A DNA stretch of 9,709 bases from Flavobacteriales bacterium UBA3376 (GTDB lineage: Bacteria; Bacteroidota; Bacteroidia; Flavobacteriales; Weeksellaceae): the NCBI GenBank assembly GCA_002359055.1, contig DEQC01000002.1, positions 1 through 9,709 on the forward strand. Direction: 5' to 3'. Shown here one piece after another: positions 1 through 5,463 of this stretch. Positions within the stretch are counted from its first letter, which is position 1. Each line of letters opens with the position of its first letter. The position numbers were made by a program, and so were the translations under genes. The notes beneath the pieces were generated by a model. It was not told where the DNA came from. It made no database searches and was given only the letters and a program-made list of their open reading frames with translations.

Positions 1-1209
1 GAAGATGCTGAAGCCGACGGACGTCTGAAACCAGGAGGAACCATCATCGAAGGGACTTCGGGTAACACTGGAATGGGTTTAGCCTTAGGCGCAATTATTA
101 AAGGATATAAATTGATCTGTGTACTTTCAGACAAACAATCGAAAGAGAAAATGGACATTCTACGTGCAGTGGGTGCTGAAGTTGTCGTGTGTCCAACAGA
201 TGTAGAACCTGAAGATCCGAGATCTTATTATTCCGTTTCCAGAAGATTGGCAGAAGAGACTCCTAATTCTTGGTATGTGAATCAATATGACAATATGTCG
301 AATACAGTTGCTCATTACGAACAAACAGGTCCAGAAATTTGGGAACAAACCGATGGGAAAATCACACATTTTGTTGTTGGTGTCGGAACAGGAGGAACTA
401 TCTCAGGAGTTGCTAAATATTTAAAAGAAAAAAATCCAAACATTAAAATTTGGGGTGTTGATACTTATGGATCAGTTTTCAAAAAATATTATGAAACTGG
501 AATTTTTGATACAAATGAAATTTATTCTTACGTAACTGAAGGTATCGGTGAAGATATTTTACCTAAAAATGTCGATTTTTCTTTGATCGATGGATTTACA
601 AAAGTTACTGATAAAGATGCTGCGATTTATACCAGAAGATTGGCCAAAGAAGAAGGTATTTTCGTGGGAAATTCAGCTGGTTCAGCCATCAAAGGACTTT
701 TACAATTAAAAGATGAATTTAAAAAAGATGACGTAGTTGTCGTACTTTTCCATGATCATGGAAGTAGATATGTTGGTAAAATGTTCAATGATGATTGGAT
801 GCGTGAAATGGGATATTTGGATGAAACTTATGAAACCGCTGCTGATTTGATTCGCAAAAGAAAAGATGAAAAACTGATCACAGCAAAAACTGGAGAATTG
901 GTTTCACATGCAATCGAAAGAATGAGAAATCATAAAATCTCACAATTGCCAATAGTTTCAGACAAAGGTTTTGTAGGTTCAATCAGCCAAGATGATTTAG
1001 CGATTTTATATTTTGAGAAGAAGAATTTATCCACTCAAACATTGAAAGGAGTTATGAAAGGTGCTTATCCAATTGTGAAAGAGTCAACTCCAGTAGAGGA
1101 ACTTTCTCAATTAATGACCGATAATAACAATGCAGTTTTAGTAGAAATGGACAATGGAAAATATCAAATCATCACTAAATTCGATATTGTTCAAGCGATT
1201 CAAATTTAA
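1..1209 (+). CDS. PLP-dependent beta-synthase (cystathionine beta-synthase / cysteine synthase type) with C-terminal CBS-domain pair, 5'-truncated
   Basis: The reading frame is open from base 1, so the true start lies upstream; 402 codons are present and about 50 N-terminal residues, including the PLP-binding lysine, are missing by comparison with family members of about 450 residues. Visible motifs (numbered from base 1) are the substrate-binding loop EGTSGNTG (17-24), the PLP-phosphate loop GTGGT (129-133) and GNSAGS (223-228). These are the fold-type II cysteine synthase/CBS signatures. A segment at about 245-274 (HDHGSRYVGK...DDWM) is typical of cystathionine beta-synthases. The last 110 or so residues form two CBS motifs (about 286-340 and 349-402), the regulatory adenosyl-ligand-binding module. 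The enzyme is cytoplasmic and makes cystathionine from serine and homocysteine, or cysteine from an activated serine; the sequence here does not decide between them. It is monocistronic at its 3' end and closed by a strong terminator. Confidence 0.93.
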   Translation, partial: EDAEADGRLKPGGTIIEGTSGNTGMGLALGAIIKGYKLICVLSDKQSKEKMDILRAVGAEVVVCPTDVEPEDPRSYYSVSRRLAEETPNSWYVNQYDNMSNTVAHYEQTGPEIWEQTDGKITHFVVGVGTGGTISGVAKYLKEKNPNIKIWGVDTYGSVFKKYYETGIFDTNEIYSYVTEGIGEDILPKNVDFSLIDGFTKVTDKDAAIYTRRLAKEEGIFVGNSAGSAIKGLLQLKDEFKKDDVVVVLFHDHGSRYVGKMFNDDWMREMGYLDETYETAADLIRKRKDEKLITAKTGELVSHAIERMRNHKISQLPIVSDKGFVGSISQDDLAILYFEKKNLSTQTLKGVMKGAYPIVKESTPVEELSQLMTDNNNAVLVEMDNGKYQIITKFDIVQAIQI

Positions 1210-1230
1210 TTTTAAATTAAAATAAAACAA

Positions 1231-1262
1231 AATCGGGCTTTGTTTGAAAGCCCGATTTTTTT
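1231..1262. terminator. Bidirectional intrinsic terminator
   Basis: A perfect 11-bp stem, AATCGGGCTTT (1231-1241) paired with AAAGCCCGATT (1247-1257), closes on a GTTTG loop and runs into a T tract at 1256-1262. On the other strand the stem is followed by a T-rich run complementary to the A-rich 1212-1230. It therefore serves both the CBS-type gene (stop 1207-1209) and the convergent TraB/GumN gene, whose stop codon starts right at the T tract (1261-1263). Confidence 0.93.
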
Positions 1263-2136
1263 ATTTATAAATAGGAGTTAAAGTATAACCTTTCTCTTTA
1301 AGTAGATTTATCACTCCTTTGTCACCTGCCAAATGACCTGCTCCAAAAGCAATAAAAGTCGAAGTTTCTTTGATTTGATCTTCAATCACAGGAATCCAAT
1401 TTACATTTCTGTTATCCAATAAATCTTCAAAACTTCCTCCCATCGAATATTCAGCTTCATCGTAACTTCTCTTCGTTTCATCATACAAACCTTGAATATC
1501 TTTTGATTTATACAATTCTACTATGTATGAAGTTTGTTTTTCCAACTCGGAAAAATTATTGACCATATAATCAATTGCTTCAATCGATTCTTCTTCGGTT
1601 TGACTCATAAACAAATCAATCTGAGTTTGTATAGATTCAAGTCCTTTGATGGATTTAAAATTTTGCATAGCTTCTTGCAAAAACAATAAATCATATCCGC
1701 CAGCCGTTTGACAATTCATTCCCATCAAACTCATTTGCATCACAAAAGATTGAAGATTTACATTTTCATACATCGCCAAGTTCGACGACTTTTTTTCTTG
1801 TAATAATTTATCAACTTTGTTCGAAAGATCTTCACCCAATTTCTCACTTAAAGCAATTCCATCATTAGAATTTACGATACTCATCATTTCCATCAAAACT
1901 TTTGGATCAGACATATCGATTTCCAACATTAAATCACTTGATTTATTGAATGCAGTTCGAATTTCATCTGTCATCAATACATCGCCTTCACAAGCCAAAT
2001 GAATCGTTCCAAACAGATAAGATGGTGATTCGATTCCATTGCCTGAAATTTCCCAAAGCAGTGCTTTTTCTTTGATTTGTTGGGCATTTAATAGATTGGC
2101 AACGATAATAATACTTAAAATCAAAAATTTCCTCAT
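1261..2136 (-). CDS. TraB/GumN family exported protein
   Basis: This 291-residue protein belongs to the TraB/PrgY/GumN family. An N-terminal signal peptide is visible: a short basic start, a hydrophobic stretch (about residues 4-16) and an LNA|QQ cleavage site near residue 18, so the protein is periplasmic or surface-exposed. Family motifs are LFGTIH (41-46) near the start and FGAGHLAG (264-271) near the C-terminus, the paired Gly-His motifs thought to form the active or metal site. An R-N pair lies about 20-25 residues before the second motif. TraB-fold proteins are proposed metalloproteases related to the Tiki family, but the biochemical role of the bacterial GumN-like members is unsettled. 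The start codon overlaps the stop of the upstream DCC gene (ATGA at 2133-2136), so the two are probably co-transcribed and translationally coupled. Confidence 0.9.
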   Translation of the reverse strand: MRKFLILSIIIVANLLNAQQIKEKALLWEISGNGIESPSYLFGTIHLACEGDVLMTDEIRTAFNKSSDLMLEIDMSDPKVLMEMMSIVNSNDGIALSEKLGEDLSNKVDKLLQEKKSSNLAMYENVNLQSFVMQMSLMGMNCQTAGGYDLLFLQEAMQNFKSIKGLESIQTQIDLFMSQTEEESIEAIDYMVNNFSELEKQTSYIVELYKSKDIQGLYDETKRSYDEAEYSMGGSFEDLLDNRNVNWIPVIEDQIKETSTFIAFGAGHLAGDKGVINLLKEKGYTLTPIYK

Positions 2137-2537
2137 ATTTCAATAAATTTATCTTGTAATTCTTTGGTCGGTATCCAGCAAGTATTTTGTTTTCCAAACC
2201 ATCGGTATCGATTTTTTGATATAATTCTATACACTCCATCTCTGATGAATTTTGGAATCCACAACAAGAAAGATGAAATTTTATAAATTCCTTTCAACTC
2301 TTTACCAATTCTAAGCGCAGCATCCGATGAAGTATAGAATTGATTGCCATCGATTAAAATTATAGAATCAAACTCCTCGCTATTTAATTGATTTTCATTC
2401 AAAAATCTTTGCCCAAAACCTGATTGCAAAGAAGCGAATTTAAAAACATTCTTTGAATCATTTTTGATTACCTTTTGAACACTTGAATTGCACAAATTAC
2501 AAACCCCATCAAAAAGTATTATTTTGGATGTTTCCAT
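2133..2537 (-). CDS. DCC-family thiol-disulfide oxidoreductase-like protein (DUF393)
   Basis: The 134-residue product starts with a thioredoxin-like strand and then the family-defining DGVCNLCN (residues 10-17), the DxxCxxC motif that gives DCC proteins their name. The two cysteines (C13, C16) sit where a thioredoxin-fold protein carries its redox pair. Length and the C-terminal tryptophan-rich segment (WIPK, RYRWFG, CWIP) fit the family. No signal peptide is visible, so it is likely cytoplasmic. The family is predicted to be thiol-redox active; its substrates are not known. It is the first gene of a two-gene minus-strand unit with the TraB/GumN gene (4-nt ATGA overlap) and diverges from the SdpI-family gene across a 49-bp gap. 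Confidence 0.9.
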   Translation of the reverse strand: METSKIILFDGVCNLCNSSVQKVIKNDSKNVFKFASLQSGFGQRFLNENQLNSEEFDSIILIDGNQFYTSSDAALRIGKELKGIYKISSFLLWIPKFIRDGVYRIISKNRYRWFGKQNTCWIPTKELQDKFIEI

Positions 2538-2541
2538 AAGG

Positions 2542-2577
2542 TAAAAATACTTACTTTAATTTAACTTTGTAATCAAA
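2542..2577 (-). promoter_or_regulatory. Candidate promoter of the DCC-TraB unit
   Basis: On the minus strand a TTTG (plus 2574-2577) is followed after 24 nt by TATTTTTA (plus 2542-2549), a 7/8 match to the Bacteroidota -7 box TAnnTTTG. The spacer is a little longer than the usual 17-23 nt. The ATG follows 4 nt beyond the -7 box, which would leave an almost absent leader, so this is a weak call. The box pair straddles the -7 element of the divergent SdpI-family gene. Confidence 0.22.
2562..2569 (+). promoter_or_regulatory. Bacteroidota -7 promoter element for the SdpI-family gene
   Basis: TAACTTTG is a perfect match to the TAnnTTTG consensus and lies 17 nt before the ATG at 2587. No convincing TTG/TTTG -33 box sits at the right distance, so only the -7 element is claimed. 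Confidence 0.45.
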
Positions 2578-2586
2578 CCATAAAAA

Positions 2587-2928
2587 ATGTTCGATAATAT
2601 ACTTTACATACCGTTATTTGTAGGACCTGTATTTTTCATCATTGGATATTTCGCTGCAAAAAATCCACCGAAAGACATGAGCAAAGTTTTTGCTTATCGA
2701 TCTAAAAATGCATTAAAATCACAAGAACATTGGAATTTTGCACAAAACTATGCTTCAAGAGAATTAATGAATTTGGGATTCTTTTTAAGCTTAACTTGCT
2801 TGATCGGAAAATTCATTACTCTTGACGCTCAAAACAACTTAATAGCAGGTGTAGCAATGGTAGTTTTCACCATTGTTTTATGGATTTTCAAAGTTGAAAG
2901 AGCCATTAAAGATGAATTTGGAAAATAA
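2587..2928 (+). CDS. SdpI-family small integral membrane protein
   Basis: This is a 113-residue membrane protein with three hydrophobic segments, at about residues 3-24, 58-76 and 83-101. Between the first and second is the conserved cytosolic-type segment reading FAYRSKNALKSQEHW and then ...FAQNYASREL, which matches the [GY]xRxxxxxxSxExWxxAxxxA pattern of the SdpI family. Bacillus SdpI is the immunity protein to the SdpC killing factor, but most homologues in other phyla are short proteins of unknown role and nothing here shows an accompanying toxin. It is a single gene, convergent with the flavoprotein gene, with only 3 bp between the stop codons and no clear terminator. Confidence 0.82.
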   Translation: MFDNILYIPLFVGPVFFIIGYFAAKNPPKDMSKVFAYRSKNALKSQEHWNFAQNYASRELMNLGFFLSLTCLIGKFITLDAQNNLIAGVAMVVFTIVLWIFKVERAIKDEFGK

Positions 2929-2931
2929 TTT

Positions 2932-3588
2932 CTAAATCACAACTGCGTTGTGGTCCACTCCCAAACTGATTAAACTTCTGCTGATATCTTCTGTAAACTC
3001 CTTAGGACCACAGACATAAAATCTTCGATTGAAATCTCCTATGGTTTCGATCAGGAATTTTCTATCAATTCTTTTTTCTTTAAAACCAATTACACCTTCT
3101 CGAGTGAAAACATTTAAGAAAGCTGGACCCAACATTTTGTACAACTCCTCGCCCATTATGATGTCGTCTCTGGTTCGATTGGAATAAATCAAACCTACAT
3201 TTCTTAAATTTCCACTCAAATAAAGCGCTCTGAAAATTGCTATGAATGGAGTAACTCCAGTTCCACCCGCAATGAAAATTCCCGGCCCTTTGTATTCAAT
3301 CGTTCCGAAAACATCTCCCATGATCAAAGAATCACCCACCATCAATTTGTTCATTTCAGCTGTTACACCATTATGTTCTTCATAAATTTTAACTATAAAT
3401 TCAAGATGCGGCCAATCATTCAATGAGGTAAATGTAAACGGTCTTTTGATTTCTTCCCAACCTGGTTTGTTGATCGATAAATAAGTGGATTGTCCTGGTC
3501 GATAAACCAATCCTTCAGGTTTTTCTACTACAAATCTTTTGACATTGTGAGCAATATAATCTGTGCTAAGAATTTTCAATACATGCAT
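2932..3588 (-). CDS. FAD-binding ferredoxin/flavodoxin-NADP reductase-type oxidoreductase
   Basis: The 218-residue product has the two-domain ferredoxin-NADP reductase fold. The flavin domain carries RPFTFTS (49-55), the RxYS/T-type FAD-binding motif. The nucleotide-binding domain begins with FIAGGTGVTPF (105-115) and ends with YVCGP (191-195), both standard NAD(P)H-binding signatures. There is no C-terminal [2Fe-2S] domain and no signal peptide, so it is a stand-alone cytoplasmic reductase that passes electrons between NAD(P)H and an unknown carrier. I chose the ATG at 3588 rather than the one at 3630: the shorter form begins directly with the first beta-strand of the fold. The extra 14 residues look like translated leader, and a -7-like box (3607-3614) lies inside them. 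Confidence 0.88.
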   Translation of the reverse strand: MHVLKILSTDYIAHNVKRFVVEKPEGLVYRPGQSTYLSINKPGWEEIKRPFTFTSLNDWPHLEFIVKIYEEHNGVTAEMNKLMVGDSLIMGDVFGTIEYKGPGIFIAGGTGVTPFIAIFRALYLSGNLRNVGLIYSNRTRDDIIMGEELYKMLGPAFLNVFTREGVIGFKEKRIDRKFLIETIGDFNRRFYVCGPKEFTEDISRSLISLGVDHNAVVI

Positions 3589-3606
3589 AAAAACTTCTTT
3601 AAAAAG

Positions 3607-3614
3607 TAAAGTTA
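3607..3614 (-). promoter_or_regulatory. Candidate -7 promoter element for the flavoprotein gene
   Basis: On the minus strand the bases read TAACTTTA, 7 of 8 to TAnnTTTG, 18 nt before the preferred start codon at 3588. The spacing resembles that of the SdpI-family gene. No -33 box is evident. Confidence 0.3.
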
Positions 3615-3710
3615 AAATTAATTCATTCATAAAAAAATGACTTTGATTTTATCATTATTTTTTACAACAAATAAATTACTCATTTCACTTAGCATATAAA
3701 GATTATATAT

Positions 3711-3718
3711 TAAATTTA
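3711..3718 (+). promoter_or_regulatory. Candidate -7 promoter element for the barnase-barstar operon
   Basis: TAAATTTA matches TAnnTTTG at 7 of 8 positions and lies 31 nt before the barnase ATG at 3750. No clear TTTG lies about 20 nt upstream, so this is tentative. The 161-bp gap between this gene and the divergent flavoprotein gene shows no other structure that I can support. Confidence 0.28.
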
Positions 3719-3749
3719 CATAGTTTTCTAAATTCACGAATTCAACTCA

Positions 3750-4304
3750 ATGAAAGTAAAATCTAAATCATTAATTCTATCTGTATTAGCCTTTGTTTTA
3801 ACGACCATAGTGTTTGTTAATTATATAGGCAAAAACTTAAATGAAAACTCCGAAACAACTTCAGAAGTCATTGAGTTAGAAACTCAAACTGCTCAAACAG
3901 ATGTACCTACAATTTCATTGGATTTAACTGAAGAAATCGATCAAGAATTAATTGAAGAACCAAATTCAGATGAAATTTGGGATTTAACCGATGAGAAAGT
4001 TGTAATTCCTTACCTGAAAAAACATCAACGTTTACCTGATTATTACATCACAAAAGGAGAAGCGAGAAAACTTGGTTGGGTGGCAAGAGATGGGAATTTA
4101 TGTGAAGTTTTGCCAGGCAAAGCGATTGGTGGAGATAGATTTGGAAATCGAGAAGGAAAACTTCCTAAAAAATCGGGAAGGCAATATTTTGAGGCTGATT
4201 TGAATTATAATTGTGGTAGAAGAAATACAGATCGAGTTGTCTATAGCAATGATGGTCTAATTTATCTCACAAAAGACCATTACAAGACTTTTCAAAAACA
4301 ATAA
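3750..4304 (+). CDS. Membrane-anchored barnase-type guanyl-preferring ribonuclease
   Basis: The C-terminal 110 residues (about 76-184) align without gaps to Bacillus barnase with a constant numbering offset of 75. Active-site residues are all kept: K102 (barnase K27), D129 (D54), R134 (R59), E148 (catalytic base E73), R158 (R83), R162 (R87) and H177 (catalytic acid H102). The landmark segments ITKGEARKLGW, GGDRFGNREGKLP and DHYKTF are plain. Residues 8-26 form a hydrophobic helix with no obvious signal-peptidase site, so the enzyme is likely tethered outside the inner membrane, though cleavage is possible. A strongly acidic linker (about 32-82) separates anchor and enzyme. Two cysteines, C118 and C155, match barnase positions 43 and 80 and probably form a disulfide. 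The barstar gene starts 3 bp after the stop. Confidence 0.95.
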   Translation: MKVKSKSLILSVLAFVLTTIVFVNYIGKNLNENSETTSEVIELETQTAQTDVPTISLDLTEEIDQELIEEPNSDEIWDLTDEKVVIPYLKKHQRLPDYYITKGEARKLGWVARDGNLCEVLPGKAIGGDRFGNREGKLPKKSGRQYFEADLNYNCGRRNTDRVVYSNDGLIYLTKDHYKTFQKQ

Positions 4305-4307
4305 TCA

Positions 4308-4640
4308 ATGGAAAATACGATTTATATAGATTTTAGTATAATTGATGATATCGATGATTTCTATCAACTACTAAAGGAGAAAGTTTCACTTCCTGAGCAT
4401 TTTGGCGATAATTTAGATGCGTTAAATGATGTTCTAACAGGTGATGTCGAATTGCCAATGCATATAGAATTTGTCAATATGAACTTGATGCAATTGGATA
4501 CTTTCGAAAATCTTTTGGAATTGATGGAGGATATTGCCAACGAAATCGAAGGTTTTACTTTCACTTATTACTTAGAAATTTATGACAGTGATGAGGAATG
4601 GGATTGGGTCGATGAAAGCTATGACAGTGAAGAAGAATAA
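4308..4640 (+). CDS. Barstar-type ribonuclease inhibitor with acidic C-terminal tail
   Basis: The 110-residue product aligns with barstar at an offset of 2 through the inhibitory loop and helix: LPEHFGDNLDALNDVLTG here against the same pattern in Bacillus. The two aspartates that plug the barnase active site, D35 and D39, are present as D37 and D41. Barstar Y29 is H31, and the interface tryptophans W38 and W44 are N40 and D46, so contacts differ in detail. The fold ends near residue 92; an 18-residue tail follows with 11 acidic residues and two near-identical YDSDEE/YDSEEE blocks, absent from Bacillus barstar. There is no signal peptide, so it acts in the cytoplasm and would neutralise ribonuclease before export. 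It sits 3 bp after the ribonuclease gene, the usual toxin-inhibitor order. Confidence 0.93.
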   Translation: MENTIYIDFSIIDDIDDFYQLLKEKVSLPEHFGDNLDALNDVLTGDVELPMHIEFVNMNLMQLDTFENLLELMEDIANEIEGFTFTYYLEIYDSDEEWDWVDESYDSEEE

Positions 4641-4651
4641 AATAATCTATT

Positions 4652-5212
4652 ATGAAAAAACTTAAAGTAATTACATCCACGACAAGAGAAGGAAGAAGAG
4701 GAATCATAGTGGCTCAATGGATTACTGAATTTGCAAAAAAACATAGTGATTTTGACATCGAGCTTTTGGATTTAAAACAAATCAATCTTCCTTTGATGGA
4801 TGAACCCAATCACCCAAAATTGCAAAAATATATTCATCAACATACCAAAAACTGGAGTGCAAAAATCGATGAAGCCGATGCTTTTATTATCACTTTGGCC
4901 GAATACAATTATAGCATGCCGGCTCCTATAAAAAATGCGATTGACTATTTGTTTGTAGAATGGCAAAATAAACCCTTAGGAATTGTTAGTTATGGAGGAA
5001 TTTCTGGTGGTTTACGCTCCTCTCAAATGCTTAAACAAGTGGTGACAACTATGAATATGATGCCACTGACTCAACAAGTGATTCTAAATTCTTTTGAAAA
5101 ATTGATCAACGAAAATGACGAATTCATTCCAACAGAAGCCATTGAAAGGTCAGCCATTTCTATGTTGAATGAACTTGAAAAGTGGGCGGAAATCATGAAA
5201 GCTTTGAGATAG
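4652..5212 (+). CDS. NAD(P)H-dependent FMN reductase-like flavoprotein (FMN_red family)
   Basis: This 186-residue flavodoxin-fold protein has the NADPH-dependent FMN reductase pattern. An N-terminal phosphate loop after strand 1 reads TSTTREGRRG (8-17). The second FMN-contacting loop is AEYNYSMPAPIKNAIDYL (83-100), the most recognisable signature of the family. A glycine-rich loop, SYGGISGGLRS (113-123), holds the flavin ring. It is predicted to be a cytoplasmic dimer that uses NAD(P)H to reduce flavin, quinone or azo-type compounds; the true substrate cannot be read from the sequence. The start is 11 bp after the barstar stop, so it is probably the third gene of the ribonuclease operon, although a functional link is not apparent. 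No terminator hairpin follows. Confidence 0.9.
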   Translation: MKKLKVITSTTREGRRGIIVAQWITEFAKKHSDFDIELLDLKQINLPLMDEPNHPKLQKYIHQHTKNWSAKIDEADAFIITLAEYNYSMPAPIKNAIDYLFVEWQNKPLGIVSYGGISGGLRSSQMLKQVVTTMNMMPLTQQVILNSFEKLINENDEFIPTEAIERSAISMLNELEKWAEIMKALR

Positions 5213-5368
5213 TTTTCCTCTACTCCTACTTGCAAAATTCTTTCATTGATTGGATAAGATCAACTTCCTTCGAAAATATTTTAATGAATAAAAGTTGTTT
5301 AAAACAGCTTTATCTTAATTTGTTCTCAAAAAACTTTTTATTTTTCCCAAAACTTCTTTTAAATATTT

Positions 5369-5418
5369 AGTTTATCGAAAAGTTTATTAGATTTGCTATC
5401 TATTAACGATAAGTTTAT
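5369..5418 (+). repeat. Three direct copies of AGTTTAT upstream of the methyltransferase
   Basis: AGTTTAT occurs at 5369-5375, 5381-5387 and 5412-5418. Start-to-start distances are 12 and 31 nt, close to one and three helical turns. The third copy overlaps the putative -7 box. They could be regulator half-sites, but short AT-rich words recur by chance in such DNA. The rest of the 251-bp gap 5213-5463 shows no gene, terminator or RNA that I can support. Confidence 0.3.
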
Positions 5419-5423
5419 CTTTT
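5392..5423 (+). promoter_or_regulatory. Candidate Bacteroidota promoter of the methyltransferase gene
   Basis: TTTG (5392-5395), a 20-nt spacer and TATCTTTT (5416-5423, 7 of 8 to TAnnTTTG) form the best two-box promoter of the window. The predicted transcript start is near 5430, giving a leader of about 35 nt to the ATG at 5464. Confidence 0.48.
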
Positions 5424-5463
5424 TAATAGGGAATTAGAAATTAGAAAAGCAATCAGCTATATT

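Noticed and set aside
1988..2239. An 83-residue minus-strand open frame across the DCC-TraB junction
   Set aside because: It is an alternative frame of two confidently identified genes and has no domain of its own.
2587..2928. SdpI-family protein as immunity partner of a toxin system
   Set aside because: No SdpC-like or other toxin gene is adjacent; most SdpI-family proteins outside Bacillus have no known immunity role.
2938..2952. Inverted repeat CACAAC-TGC-GTTGTG at the end of the flavoprotein gene, a possible terminator
   Set aside because: The stem is only 6 bp, lies inside the coding sequence and has no adjacent T tract on either strand.
4308..5212. Barnase, barstar and flavoprotein as an established multi-gene defence system
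   Set aside because: No nuclease-effector architecture, phage-defence domain or mobile-element signature surrounds them; the flavoprotein link is adjacency only.
5182..5370. A 62-residue plus-strand open frame overlapping the end of the FMN reductase-like gene
   Set aside because: It has no recognisable family, begins inside a confident gene and runs into A/T-rich intergenic DNA; it looks like chance.
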